A stretch of 64,000 nt of DNA from Ctena decussata (GCA_963989385.1 OZ022508.1:56149087-56213086), one strand, 5' to 3'; shown: positions 25,741 to 38,264, numbered from the stretch's first letter. Notes: generated from the sequence alone by a model not told the origin. Program-made: numbers and translations.

Positions 25741-26225
25741 TCACCGTCTGTTGTCATATGCTTTTCAGTATACGCGTGGACAAGTTTTAACTGGCAAGAA
25801 ACACAGGTTACAGTTTCTAAGTATTCTATGTCCAATTTTGGATATATATGTATATTCTTAGAGGCATCTAGTTTCACCCATTCTGCTTCGCTCTTTCTAC
25901 CTAGAGGTTCAGATTTTACTCTCTCTGCAAGCGACTTTTCAAGGGCCAAGCGCGCTTGCATGCGGTATGCGATGAGTTGATCTCTTCCATCACGCTCTGG
26001 AGAAGGTTTGTTTTTAGAACCTCTTATTCCGTTCAGGCAAGCAGTTATAACTTGATCACTCGTATGAAATAACTCAGTAGAACTAAGTTGATCTTTGAAC
26101 ACTTGCTACTGTTTCAGTCTACCATGATAGCTTTCGACTATCCAACGTGCCTTTGCGCACTTTTTGTCATCATTTGCAGGAGCATTTTCATGCTGTGACT
26201 GACCAGCCTGAGGATACCTGATGAT
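25737..26225 (-). pseudogene. 3' remnant of a DDE-type transposase (Harbinger/DDE_Tnp_4-like)
   Basis: On the minus strand the frame reads YPQAGQSQHENAPANDDKK, CAKARWIVESYHGRLKQ, a TAG stop (26105-26107), then QVFKDQLSSTELFH... to 25737. The arrangement N-x-x-K-x-x-x-RW-VE-x-x-x-GR-KQ[W] is the C-terminal catalytic block, with its Glu, of eukaryotic DDE transposases related to PIF/Harbinger and ISL2EU. The TAG sits where a conserved Trp (TGG) is expected. The upstream part is gone. At its 3' end the frame is cut by a SINE (25532-25740) flanked by a TCACCGTCTGT duplication; beyond the SINE the original frame resumes (DYEVWGR). It is a dead copy. Family call is from memory of the motif. Confidence 0.6.
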
Positions 26226-26239
26226 TTCAGGAGGTCAAG

Positions 26240-29200
26240 GACATCTCTGAAGGTCATTTTTAACCTTTGAATCAGGTCTCTTATATTTTGACAATTTCAA
26301 ACAAGTCTTCAAAAACCACTGGACCAATTGTAACCAAATTTCATACAGAGCCTCCAGGGCTAGCAGAAATGAAAATTTGGTCAAGCGGTCCTGGTCACAA
26401 GACCAACATGGCGGCCATACCCATGTATGGTTAAACTCTTTTTCTCCAGAATCGATTGACGGTTGGCCTTGAAACTCAGTATATAGTATTAGGTTCAGGA
26501 GTACCACCAAGATTGTTTAAATGATGACCTTGTGTTGACCTTGATTTTTTACGGCAGTCTTATTTTCTTTCTGCCTTAAGGGTTCATGGAATCTGCAGAA
26601 GATTTTAGTGCAAAAGTTAATAAATGCGTCTACTAAATGAGTACATGAACATTTTTGAGTAATAGAGGTCAAGGTCATTACTAGATCTTTAACTTATATC
26701 TCTCGTATTTTGACAGTTTCAAATTATCAGATAACCGGCCGCAGCCCCTCAGTGGAGTTTGAATCGCGCTGGCGCGGGACTCTTGCATACTGTAAATAAG
26801 GCTCCGCTGCGCACAGCCTTTTTTTATCACCATGCAGTCAATTCAGTATGGCTGAAGTACATTAGAAAGGGTCGTAAACCTAGTGACCTTTGAATCAGGG
26901 CCTCATGGCCTACTTGTTTTCAGCCGTTGACCTTGTCGAAATTTTAGGCATAGTCGATCACCTCCAACCACCCGACTAGGCGCTTCTCCAATTATTAGAA
27001 TATTCCAATACTGCTTCGTAATGGTCGTTCACAGTTTTTGAAAGATAACCTAATCTTATTTTAATCCCGTTTTCGCAGTTAAGACAAACTGAGGATTTGG
27101 AGATGAGTATAAACCATTAGCGGCACACCAATTAGAAGCACAACTTTTTATCTGGAATGATTACTCACGTAAATTAATCTGCTATTAATTATAATTAGGT
27201 AGTTGTAATCAATTATTTACAAATTGAGTTTTCGCAGTTTGCGAAACGTATCCTCATGTATCATGAACAGAGAGAGAAAATAAATATGATAATCATAATT
27301 TAACCCTTAAAAGGCAAAAAAAAAATAAAAGTCGACAAAATTTATGTCTGCAAAATAAAGAAATAAAATACAAACAAAAACCACCAGAGGGTTAACAGTG
27401 TAGATTCAAATAAGGCGACTCACGATGAGTCGCCTCATCTGGATCTGCGCTGTTTGCAAATTCAATAATTTTCTTTTTTTGGCGCGTTGAGAGTATGAAA
27501 AAAGGGTCAGCAGATACCTTGATCTGTGACATTTTGGCGAAGTAATACGGAAGGGGGTGGTCGTGGTCGGACGATTGTGCTGGGTAACGTTCAGTGCCTT
27601 GGCATAGTAGGGCAAGTGTCTGCTGTGGACATTTTTCTCTCCTCTATCATACCTTTTCTCTCTCTCTCTCTCTCTGGGAGACGGCTTGATATAGACTGAA
27701 ATACTGTTTCAAAGTGACGTTGAACCCAAAAGAACCAACCAACCATCAGTATAATAGATATAATATATACTCGCAAAATATATAGTAAGGGGTCAAACTT
27801 TCACCCTGCGATTTCTGGAACATTTCAAACACTTGGTAAAATAAATCATTTCCACATCCCATTTCATCCATTTTGCAAGTTAAGTACACATGAAGTTTAA
27901 AACTATAGCCTTTATCTTGACCAAGTCCAGACTTCAATTCACACTACCCTCAGAAGGAGTCCATAGTGGACCATAAGGAGCAAATGCACCAAAATTTTCG
28001 ATTTCGCCAATTTTTTTTTTTTTTGTGTGTGCAAAATTTCTCGATAGTCATCAAATTTAATCATTTGTAAGGTCAGCAAGCTGTAGTAAGTTTAAAGCTC
28101 ATAGCAATTTTTGAAGTTATGCCCGACCAAACTGAAACACTATCAATTCTCTCTGGAAACCAATTTCATTTTAGGGGTAGTTTGACTTAAAGCCTGGACT
28201 TGGCTATAGGTTCAAACTTAATCTGTATGAAACTTGTAAAATGAATAAAATTGAAGGTAAAGGTAGAAATGATTTATTCAACCAAATGTTTTAAATGTTC
28301 CAGAAATCGCAGGGTTAAAGTTTAAGTTTAATCCCTTAATTTTTTCGAGTATATGTGACCTTACACATTACAATTTTTGCACTGCAATAGAAAAGTAAGA
28401 GAATAGATTAATTGGAGTTTAAGTTGACATTTTTGCCCGTTTTTAGTAGTGAGCGGAAAAATGTCCAAGGGAAGCAGTTTTGATGGGGCTGGGTAGTGGG
28501 ATGTCCGCTGATCCTCTACAGTTCCGGAGCATGTCCACCAGCATTCTACCTTCAGTCTTAGCAGGAGCGGGAACATGAGGGGGTAGGAGTGTACATTCGT
28601 TTTTGGAGGAAGAGGTATCCTGTCATGCCGATTGTCTCCACTATTCATTCACACAACCGTGCAAGTTCGTTCGGGTTTCATTTCGGGTTGACTTTGCAAC
28701 AATCCGTTTCCACCTTGCCCTAGTTGTGCTTGCAAGTTCATCCTTATCTAGTCTAAGACATTATTATTGTCTCCCGGGCTTCCACCTCTTCTTTTGTCTA
28801 CCACTACTTTTTCTTTTACTGTGCCCTTTGGAATTGTCATTGCTAAGCCAGCAATGCCCCTGTACAAAATGTCCTTAATAACCTTCGTTAGTCTCTCATT
28901 TCAAAGGCTTCTTTGGGGACACATGATAATACTGTAACCTTCGTCATCTGTAATTTTAGATAGGGTCTATGACGAAACATAGAACGACAAAACAGAGAAA
29001 AGCCAGAACATAGAAAAAAAGATCGAAAAAAGATCGAAATAACATCGAAATAACATCGAAAAATTTCGGAAACATCGAAAATTTTATTTACAACCATTTT
29101 ACGTTAACAAAGCTTTTTTTTTTTTTTTTCTAATTCCCTAAACATATCTCAGATCAGTTGTCTTTGATAACTTTAAACACAGCTGTGTATGTTTCACTGC

Positions 29201-29330
29201 TTTTCTTTGGTAGCAGACAGAAAACCATTGGAAAAATGGTTCTCCATGAATGGTGTAAAATGTTTAAAAACTGTCGGGGTTACAGAAAAAGTCCTGTCAC
29301 CGTACCATGTTTTTGAGCAAGACAAATGAT
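26240..29330. other. Repeat-rich gap without genes
   Basis: AAGGTCAAGGTC-type repeats (26.2-26.7 kb), a small hairpin GGCGACTCACGATGAGTCGC (27.41-27.44 kb), one SINE (27555-27746) and AT-rich DNA. A decayed ORF on the minus strand near 28.4-28.9 kb has stops and no recognised family. Confidence 0.5.
27555..27746 (+). mobile_element. SINE family B, diverged copy
   Basis: Same head (TAACGTTCAGTGCCTTGGCA), CT-rich middle, TTGATATAGACTGAAATACT and (AACC)n tail as other copies. Flanking duplication not clear. Confidence 0.7.
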
Positions 29331-29335
29331 ACACT

Positions 29336-29460
29336 TTCTGAGCCTTAAACGGGGTTCCATTGCACACAGCCTTTCATTATCATCGCCCATCGTCCTGATA
29401 TGACTGAAATACTGTTGAAAATCACGTAAAATCGCAAGTCATCCATCCATCCATCGCATA
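29336..29460 (+). mobile_element. SINE family C, 5'-truncated
   Basis: Body and tail only: GGGGTTCCATTGCACACAGC, ATCGTCCTGATATGACTGAA and (CATC)n tail. The tRNA-like head is absent, as expected of incomplete reverse transcription. Confidence 0.7.
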
Positions 29461-29660
29461 GCATTGCCGAACGGTCAAGTGATGGGTTTCAGAATGCTCT
29501 GGATACTTGGGGGAAAATCATCCCGCTCAGATTGTCAGCGCGAGATGCTGTGAGCTTGAATCATACAGTTGTACCAAACATAAAAAATGCTACTTGCAGC
29601 TCAGCTCTTTTCTTTAGCGGAAGAAATACAAGTGGAACGCAAGATGTCTGCTGTAACAAA

Positions 29661-30373
29661 CAGGGCTACGTTCGAATACAGCTACTCCGTTAGCTATAAC
29701 TGAAGGAAGCCTTCGCATAGAGCTGTCGTGCTGAAGAGTAATTTATTCGGAGTATGGCATGTTTTCCTCCGAAAAGAGCTACCCTGGACTTGGTGATCCT
29801 AGATAACGTAGAGGCAGCAAAGATTCAGTCTACAGGCTTTCGAGTTGTTCCCTTCATCCACCACTGAGACTGGAATCATATCCGACGGACAGACACACGA
29901 ACAGCCAGCGGGAAAGTATAATTACCCACCACTAACGAGTGGCGGGGTATAAAAATTCATATCAGAGACGCATTCTAATGGGGTTACAAGAACTTGTGCG
30001 TTATTTCCTAATTGCCCTTTATCAATGAACTTTATCATACGTATAAAGTTTCTCTTTTGTTGCTATAGCAACCAGAATTTCTGATTGGCTGAAAAAAACT
30101 GGCTGGCTGAAGAAAATATGTTTATTATCTTCCTGTTGCCCCGTTTTAAAATTCTATCTGGGACCTTTTTCAAGAGCGCGGGATCCAGTGTTTCCGGACA
30201 GACGTATGGCTTTACCTATATTATCCCCTCCGGCTGTAAAACTATCATGTCATGATTAACGCAGCAGCAGCCGTGCTCTTAGCGACGCATGTTTGTCCAC
30301 GAATGAACCTACACAAAGTAGCTCTTTTTACGAATAGAGCTAACGGAGTAACTATAATTCGAATGTAGCCCTG
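29661..30373. mobile_element. 713 bp TIR element with CAGGGCTACATTCGAAT ends
   Basis: Left CAGGGCTACGTTCGAATACA…CTACTCCGTTAGCT, right mate in inverted orientation ending TTCGAATGTAGCCCTG. The CAGGG start is hAT-like, but no 8 bp duplication is visible (GTAACAAA versus TTCGGCAC). It encloses the GGACGG end fragment at 29880-29953. Confidence 0.6.
29880..29953 (+). repeat. Right-end fragment of a GGACGG-type TIR element
   Basis: GACGGACAGACACACGAACA then a hairpin ending GTGGCGGGGTATAAAAA, as at the right end of 7941-8541. The matching left end was not found. Confidence 0.6.
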
Positions 30374-30482
30374 TTCGGCACTACAGAAGACTTATGTAAT
30401 TCGGTCCCAGTATACGGATTTCATTTCGCTGACACCCCATCGTCTAGCAAACTGCAGTTTGCCTAACTGGATTTTTTAAGTA

Positions 30483-30685
30483 GGGTCGAGTCGGGTAACT
30501 TCGGACATCGAGTATTCGAACATACCATTGCAAACAGTGAAAATCCAGATGAGACGGCTGCCCGCTCATCTGGATTTTTACTATTTGCCCGATTAATTTT
30601 GTGTGAATTCCAAACAACTGACATATAAAGCAAACAATGTGACTGTCCGAATTTACCCGCTGTCCGAATTTACCCAACTTTACCA
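30483..30685 (+). mobile_element. TA-target foldback element, copy 2
   Basis: Ends GGGTCGAGTCGGGTAACTTC and its inverted, slightly decayed mate; TA at 30481-30482 and 30686-30687. Same central hairpin, shortened. Confidence 0.78.
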
Positions 30686-31218
30686 TAGTGTAAATCTCCA
30701 CGTTTCTTGGAGTGTCTGAATGAAGGTTGATTCAAGTAGAGAATACACCACAGATCGCTAATTTTAGCGGGCCCTGAGCCCTAGTAGTTAAGAGCGCTGC
30801 TGTGGTTCCTAAGGTTTATGTGGTTTCTCTCTAGGCACTCCGAATATGGCATAATGGGCCACCTCTATTTACGTGAAATATTCCCGAGAGAACTGTAAAC
30901 TCTAAATCACAAAAACACTGCATGTTTGACCGTGAAGGAAAATATTATGTGCTTGTCGTAAGGACTGAAAGAAAGAAAGGAAAAAAGAAAAGCCGTTACT
31001 TCAGCACAAACTGCAAGTACAGCAGGCCTTTACGAAACCTCTATTATTCCACGGCTTGGTTTTAGATTGTGAATAGTGCCTTTTTTCGGAGAAGGCGAAA
31101 TGGGACTGTCCATTTATCAGAGAAGACGAAATTGGAGATCCATATTCTACAATATTCAAAATTAATTTGATTATGTTTACTGTTATTCAGCTTACCTGTA
31201 TAAAAATCCTAGATTTTA

Positions 31219-31401
31219 GATGAATGTATGACTTACGATTTTACGTCCTTTTCAACAGTATTTCAGTCATATCAGGATGATGGGAGAATGATAATGAAAA
31301 GCTGTGTGCAATGGAACCCATTTTACGATTGAAAAGATTTCCGTCTCCGGGAATCGATCTTGAGACCTCTAGACCAGCAGGCCAGCGCTTAACCCACCTA
31401 G
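31219..31401 (-). mobile_element. SINE family C, minus strand
   Basis: Reverse complement of the family: tail side at left (ACGATTTTACGTCCTTTTCA), head side at right ending near the box GACCAGCAGGCCAGCGCTTA. Confidence 0.7.
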
Positions 31402-32076
31402 ATTTTAGAACTGCATTTTCAAATCTTTAAGCTGAATGGGATTTTCGCTTGTGCTTCCCTTCTTATGGAGGTAGAACTCCTATAAATACAAAGCCATAGC
31501 AATTCTGTTTTGTGCGTGTGTGTGTGTGTGTTTTTTTTTTCCTAAAGTAATTGCGTACATCTTCGTGTTTATCTTTTTGTGCAAAGAGGAACAACTTTTT
31601 TCAACTCCATGTTTGCTTCCATAGAGAACGAAGCTCATCAAAATGGGGTCTACTCTTAAAGGAAAGAATCTGCCCTTAGAGAAGCGAATTGCCTTGTGCC
31701 TTTCTGTTCTTTTTTTTTCCCCATGGGTATCATGTGTTTTTAGCTCGTCTGGGAGCTATTCTTGTCACTTTGACGTCGGTGCTGGCGTGGATATCACATT
31801 TTAAAGTTTACGACAAAGTATTTTTTTAACTTTCAAATCTCAACAACCACTGGCAAGAATCCTTTGATATTTAGAATATAAGCATTCATAGCATATCCTT
31901 ATTTTCTCTCAACATCAAACCCCCTGGTAGAGGCCTTTTAGTAAGGCCAAGGGGTCCAGAATTAGGTCACACTCACTTTAAAGTTTTATGACATTTTTTG
32001 TTAATTCATACCTCAGTAACCACTGGCAAAAAAAAAACTTTCATATTTGGAACATAACCATCTCATAGCATAACCT

Positions 32077-32312
32077 GAGCCACGACACGACAAAACCAAC
32101 AATATGGTTGTGCGCCCAGCGCAGACTCAGATCAGCCTGGGCATTCGCCCAGTCTGATCAGAGTCTTCGCTGTCCGCGTGAAGGTAGCTTAGATCCTTAG
32201 CTACCCTTAAAGCGCTTAGCAAAGAGTCTGATCAAATTGAATGGATGCCAAGGCTGATCTGAGTCTGTGCTAGGAGCACAACCACATTGTTGGTTTTGTC
32301 GTATCGCGGCTC
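32077..32312. mobile_element. GAGCCGCG foldback element, copy 4
   Basis: GAGCCACGACACGACAAAAC … GTTTTGTCGTATCGCGGCTC. It splits a tandem repeat of the type CATATCTCAGCAATCACTGG, so it inserted into older repeat DNA. Confidence 0.8.
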
Positions 32313-33239
32313 AATTACCTTATATTACATAACACTATACCTCAGGTTTAAACCCTGGGGTAGGACTGAGGGGTCGACCATTTGGTCACGCTCACATTAA
32401 AGTTATACGACAAAGTTTTTTAAACATTCATATCTCAGCAATCACTGGCAAGAACGCTTCCATATTTGGACATAATCAGATCATAGCATAACCTTTCATT
32501 ACATAACACTATACTCCAGAGTCAGACCCTGGCGTGGGGCTTAGGGGTCAAAATTAGTCACACTCCCTTTAACCTTTTGATATTTGCACTGTAGTTAGAT
32601 ATTGGTCCAAAGTTTTACAGAGTACCATCCCCACCCAACTCAGTAGTAGTAGTATCGTTTATTTATGTCTCTCACCAGTGTATACAATAAAAACGTATCA
32701 TACATATAAAAAGCCACACAGGTACCTATACAACTGCCATTCTAAAAAGAATTGTGAGAGACAATAAAACTGCATTTTTTAAAATACAATAAAACTGCAG
32801 TTTAAAACCACATATGAAGCCCTGTCCCGAGAGAACCCGTATTCAGGGTTTGGTCCCGCAAAACCCAAACCCCAGGGCCTGGTCCCGCGGGACCCAAACC
32901 AACCTGCCGTCTCGCCAGCCAGAGTGATAAGACCCTGGATTTTGGAGGCCTATTAGACAACATAGGCAAGAAAACATAAACAAAGGAAACAATAAACAAA
33001 AGGCTGCGCAGATCAGACTGCAACATGGTGCAGGCTAACCAGCGCAGCCCCCGTTAACGTGACATGAACAGGTCCTCTCAGGACATGGCTCCAAATCATT
33101 TATGTACATAGAACACACATAAATCACTTACAGAATGCATCACCATAAATATCATTTGCATGTGTGCAGGTGCATGTGAATCTAAAAACGTACGCACCCC
33201 CACACAAACAAGAACCTCCGAACTTAAAATATACAATAT

Positions 33240-33740
33240 GACAACAGCGCTCAGGATAATACAGGGCAATGGGGAGAGCCCAGAGGTAGCTCTCCACCTC
33301 AACCCCGGAAAATGAATGTATGTTGTGGCCGCTCACCAGGACCATCTCCATGAGATGGTCCCCATGAGGGTCACTACCAGCCAGTATGCTTTCTCTAAAA
33401 AATACCACTCCTATCCGGAGCACTGTAATATCACCCTTATAATCATTTGTATGTGTGAAGGTGCATATGAACCTAAATCATACGCACCCACACACATACA
33501 AACACAAAAAAAAAAAAAAAACCTTCTCACTTGTAATATATACTCAGCGCTCCAGATAATAAAGGGTAAAAGGGATAACTCAGGGACACTCTTCCACGTC
33601 TCCCAACGAAAATACTATGTTGTGGCCCCTCGAGGGTCATAACTTACCAGTCCACTCCCAATGAGTCACACTGGTTAATGGAAAACCACGCCGGAATCAT
33701 CCCCTAAACACCACACCCCATCTGGAGCACTGTGATACCC
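33240..33740. repeat. Two tandem diverged copies of the CTC-CAGATAA foldback
   Basis: AGCGCTCAGGATAATACAGG … ATCCGGAGCACTGTAATATC, then AGCGCTCCAGATAATAAAGG … ATCTGGAGCACTGTGATACC. Both copies end in ACCCTTATAAT. Confidence 0.65.
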
Positions 33741-35750
33741 TTATAATATAAAAACTTTGTTAAAAATCCTGCTACAGGGTTTTGTCTGAAATACTGATGC
33801 CGACAAAGACAATTTAACATCTGGAAAACACTACTTTGTCGGGCGTATTAGGTTTCCCTTATTTTGTTTACATGCGACTCAAGAGATTTCCGCTTCGTTC
33901 CAGTATTAATGAACAAACTCTTGGACTTAATCTAACCATCCTAGAATCAGACAAAAGAAAGCACTATTTCTGCAAATTGCTATAGCTCTCAAAATCAGGA
34001 TTTATCACCGTAGCTTCACATAGTAAATTGAACCTCAAATCCTCATATACAGGACATAACATTAAAACATGTTCCTCATCCTCAACGCAAGAGGCACAAT
34101 GGAAGCAAACACGTTCACTCTAATCTAAATTTTGGTAACGACCTGTTTCCACTTTAATAGGGGCTGTTCCGGCTCTGAACTTTGCTAAAGCTCCCCTATG
34201 CTTCGAAACAATATGGTTCCACCTGAAAATCTCTTTTCATCTGTCTATATGTACGGAGTTTGTTTCCACCAGTGCCTCTCTTCCCCGAAGTCCGAGTTAA
34301 ATTGACTATGCCAGAATGAAATAAACGCCATGCATCGACGCCGCTGACAAAGCAATACCTAGTTGTTGTTTTTTTTGTGTGTTTTTTTCTCCTTCTTTTT
34401 GTCGCAGGCATGACATAAACTTTCGCTGCATTTTGGAACGGTAAAATCAGTCGAGTTGTTAAAAAAAATATTTTATTACGCTAAAATCGAAATGCACACA
34501 CACAATTAAGCCTGCACGAAAGGCGAGCTGAGCTGTGTGATATATGTAAGGTTGGATAATTTATTGTTAATGACAAAGTGTGCTATCTCTGACCTGATTT
34601 CGTATTTGCACAGGCTGTTCTCGGGTATTCCCAGTTTAAAATATTTCTGGACTATCGTATAATTATTAAAAGTCAGTTGTTGCGTTTGAACCAATCGACC
34701 CCCATCAATCGACCCCCACCCAAGTTCCTCTTAACGTAAAGAAAGCGCGTTCAAGGGCATACTAACCTTTCATTTTCAATTTAAAAAATTACACTATATT
34801 CGTTAACGCAAATAATATTGATATCACGCATTATTTTGAGTTTCCGTTTTTATTCGAACTCTTTTTGTCCTCTTTATTAAAAATAACAATTTAATTCGAA
34901 AATCCAAAGTATTTTAATTTCAATTAAGAAAAAAAATTATTAAGTAAAACCCTTATTCATAATAACGCTCGGCGGGTCTCTATATTTTTATTTGCCCTCC
35001 TAGTTCGATTATTAAAATCATATTAATTCTATACCTTTTTATTATTGGGAAAAATCTTACAAAACGATAACTAAAGATGTAGACATTGAGACAGATATAC
35101 CATAACAAAAATGCTGACCATGATCAGGCTGTTCCTCTAGGAGCAGCCTGATCAGAGCCTGAATTTTTTACGATAAGATAACATATTTATTGAGCAAGTG
35201 GAATTGATCCTATTCGAATCTTGTTCAAAAGTCAGGAGGGTAATCCTTTATAAAAGATGCTCTAATGCATAGAAATCATACGGTACGACAAACCGTATTC
35301 TTGAACTAAATGATTGTTTACTAAGTTAATTAGATCGAGATTAATTTGATTATGAAGCCATTATCTGTTAACAATTTTGATATTAGTTTGATAGGGCCCT
35401 ATAAGTGTTTAACCGAGCATGACCCGCAGGTGAACACTGCCGAACAACTTCAATCACACCCCCTTGTGGAAACCTTGATCACCAATCAAGTACATCAAAG
35501 GGTTAATCGAGCGCGCCTAATTTCTTCTATTGTCATGCATTCAAAAAATAAGTATTTTCACTCAGCGGCAGCCTCTTGAAAAAGAATTACCTAATAATTA
35601 GATGTTTGCATAAACCAAGATCCACCACCAATCACTTTTGATTTTTGGAAGAATTTTTCATGAGCCAATCAGATTATCCGATAATCCAAATTTTAATAAA
35701 CAAAAATAGAAAGAAAAATCATAAATAGCATCACCTTATCAGTTGTCAAT
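33741..35750. other. AT-rich upstream region of the homeobox gene
   Basis: Few repeats compared with its surroundings. One small hairpin (GATCAGGCTGTTCCTCTAGG…AGCAGCCTGATC, ~35120-35150). Low repeat density next to a developmental gene may reflect regulatory DNA, but no specific site is claimed. Confidence 0.4.
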
Positions 35751-35751
35751 T

Positions 35752-35759
35752 TATAAAAA
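35752..35759 (+). promoter_or_regulatory. Candidate TATA box of the homeobox gene
   Basis: TATAAAAA lies 149 nt before the ATG at 35908, in non-repetitive AT-rich DNA. A CCAAT pentamer occurs near 35665. The arrangement would place transcription start near 35783. AT-rich context makes a chance match possible. Confidence 0.45.
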
Positions 35760-35907
35760 AGTTGAAGCCATACAGATATATATGATCTGTAGGAATACTT
35801 GATGCAAGATTCTATTTTCTACAATTCTAGTTGGAAACTTAAAAGTAAATAAATTAGCCGCTTATGAGTGAAAAATAAATTTGTGAAGTGCGTAGAATAG
35901 AACAACA

Positions 35908-37122
35908 ATGTGGTCAGGACATTCTTGTGATCAAACTGGTGTTCTCGATGTCACCATCCAATGCCAGCTGAACATGGCGACCAACAACTTGAAACAAATA
36001 GCAACCAATATCGCTCCAGTAACAGCAGGAGGAACTAAGGTCAGATGTCAAACACGCTCACCGCCAATGCAAGGACAAACGAGAAGCTCCAACTACCATA
36101 ATTCCTCCGCAGGTGTGAACGTCCAGGGATCTACGCAGTCTTACTATGAGAATATAACGCCGACGAAGACGTTTTCTTCATGTGAATATGCCTCAGACGG
36201 AAACATGACCAACGTGTTGGTGACGCCAACGGGTAGATCAGCTTTCCAGCCAGTGCATCCAAATGTGAGAGTAGGACAGACTGTTAACTCTAAATCTAGT
36301 TACACAAATTCGCCTTGGAATAGATTCACAGATGGACAGAAATTCTTGAATGATTCTGGATACGGAAGCCCGGGACTAGACTTCCAGTATAGCCCTCAGT
36401 TCACAGATTTTAGTGAAAATAGTGACTTCAGAGAAGTTCCTAATCAAACATCTGCGTTTGACCAGCAAGGTGTCATTCTAAGTTCAGCTGGATGTGAACA
36501 GCAACTCTCAGCCTCGTGTACTTTCAGAAATTCATTTGGAACTACTTTCTCAATTCCGGCTGACAGCAGACCACAGGATGTTGCTACATTCGCTAAACAA
36601 ACAAGTGCCAATGAAGTATTCTTTGACGATGATATGAAAATTGCTATGAAAGAAAAAGATGTAACCCAGCGGCTTTACGTGTTGAAAACCAAGGGCTACG
36701 AGTCGGCACAGGATGTTGAGGACTTTTATCAGTCGCAGACGACAGTGATCGACATTGAGCGCCATAATATTCTTCGCCAGATGGCATACGACAAGACAAG
36801 TTCAGAATCTATCAATGGATACTATAATCGCAAGTTATTGTCAGTGTTAGAAAGTGTGGAACAAAAAATCTCTGAGATAGAGCAGAATAAATCTAAAGCG
36901 AAACAATCACAAAAGAAGAGTCGTCTGCTTCCAAAAGCTGCAGTGAAGATACTTGAATCGTGGTACCAGGACAATCTTAGTAATCCTTATCCTTCAAGAG
37001 AAGTAACTCTTACCATGGCTGCGGAAGGGGGGATAACTGTGGAACAGATCAGAAAGTGGTTTGCAAACAAAAGAAATAGGTCTAGAAACAGTAAGTTGAA
37101 GGCTAGCGATGCTGTTGAATGA
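35908..37122 (+). CDS. Intronless TALE-class homeodomain transcription factor (SPILE-like?)
   Basis: A single 404-codon ORF without introns. The homeodomain sits near the C-terminus (about residues 334-396). It has helix 1 LPKAAVKILESWYQDN, the three-residue loop extension before PYPS that defines the TALE class, and recognition helix IRKWFANKRNR with WFxNxR intact. Residue 50 of the domain is Ala, where MEIS/IRX/TGIF types have Ile and PBC types Gly. The N-terminal ~230 residues are Ser/Thr/Asn/Gln-rich and look disordered. A region at 235-330 is charged and partly helical. The start is supported by an in-frame TAG at 35893-35895, 15 nt upstream. Spiralians carry an expanded, fast-evolving set of TALE genes (SPILE) that act in early blastomere patterning. 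Membership is inferred from class plus divergence and not proven. Being intronless, it could have arisen by retroposition, but the ORF is intact. Confidence 0.9.
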   Translation: MWSGHSCDQTGVLDVTIQCQLNMATNNLKQIATNIAPVTAGGTKVRCQTRSPPMQGQTRSSNYHNSSAGVNVQGSTQSYYENITPTKTFSSCEYASDGNMTNVLVTPTGRSAFQPVHPNVRVGQTVNSKSSYTNSPWNRFTDGQKFLNDSGYGSPGLDFQYSPQFTDFSENSDFREVPNQTSAFDQQGVILSSAGCEQQLSASCTFRNSFGTTFSIPADSRPQDVATFAKQTSANEVFFDDDMKIAMKEKDVTQRLYVLKTKGYESAQDVEDFYQSQTTVIDIERHNILRQMAYDKTSSESINGYYNRKLLSVLESVEQKISEIEQNKSKAKQSQKKSRLLPKAAVKILESWYQDNLSNPYPSREVTLTMAAEGGITVEQIRKWFANKRNRSRNSKLKASDAVE

Positions 37123-37649
37123 ATTAGTTGACAGTAAAATTGTGTTAAGATTTTGTGCTATTTACCTTGAATATTCCATGAGTAAAATTCTTCCGCGATG
37201 GATAGAAAATATTGTGAAAGTATTGGGACAGATAGGGTTGAGCAAACTGTGCAGACCAAGATCAGACTGCTCCCAAAGAAGCAGTCTGATCAGGATTTTT
37301 ATTGTTTGTCAGCCCATCTGCATCTTGTTGACCCATTTCTGCACTGCAAAACCAAAGTGTTTCATTTTTATGACAATTACGGTAATTGTGTTAAGTTACC
37401 CAAATGTTAGAAGTTTACGGTTAAACACTCAATATTTTTTTTTCTAATTTTTCCACCAGAACGCATAACTGGCGTCAAACGAAAACAGACCTTCTGGCAT
37501 GCGTGAAAAAGAAAGACTTAGATCAGCCTCCAATTATGCGCAGTCTGACTAAGTCTTCCCTTTCCCCATAAATTGCGGTGAATCCTGTGGAATTTAAAGA
37601 ATAGGAAAGTGTACACTCTCCTGTTTTTGCGCACAAGCGCAAGACAATA

Positions 37650-37856
37650 GAGCCGCGACACGAGAAAACCAACAATGTGGTTGTGCGCCCAGCTCAGACT
37701 CAGATCAGCCTGGGCATCCGTCCCGTCTTGTCAGACTCTTCGTTAAGTGCTCAAAGGGTAGCTAAGGGTCTAATCTACCTCCATGCGGACAGCGAAGACT
37801 CTGATCAGACTGGGCGGATGCACAACCATATTGTTGGTTTTGTCGTGTCGCGGCTC
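37650..37856. mobile_element. GAGCCGCG foldback element, copy 5
   Basis: Both arms are well preserved; a deletion removes part of the right interior. About 530 bp after the homeobox stop codon. Confidence 0.8.
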
Positions 37857-37966
37857 AATTTGAGTATTAACCGTACACACGACTTTTAAGGTCACTTTTC
37901 ATGCACCGCCAATAGCGATTAAACTTTCTGAAATGGAAATGTTAGAGATATATGAGAAAAATATTT

Positions 37967-38171
37967 GAGCCGCGACACGACAAAACCATCATTATGGAAT
38001 TTGCGCCCAGGGAAGACTCAGATCAGCCTGGGGATCCGCATGGAGCTAGCTTAGACCTTAAGCAACCCTTGAAGCGCACAGCGAGGACCTGATCAGACTG
38101 GGCGGATTCCCAGGCTTATCTGAGTCGTTACTGGTCGCACATACCTCTTTGGTATTGTCAAGTCGCGGCTC
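37967..38171. mobile_element. GAGCCGCG foldback element, copy 6
   Basis: Lies only 110 bp from copy 5. Flanked by ATTT on both sides. Interior is diverged. Confidence 0.78.
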
Positions 38172-38264
38172 ATTTGTGAAGAAGATCTCTGTGAATGGTA
38201 AACCAAAATATGGCAAAATACCTGAATTATGATTATGTTTTTGACTGAAATCCACAATGTTGAA

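Noticed and set aside
28361..28890. Minus-strand frames suggesting a decayed gene
   Set aside because: Interrupted by stops and no motif recognised; could be an old transposon piece but cannot be supported.
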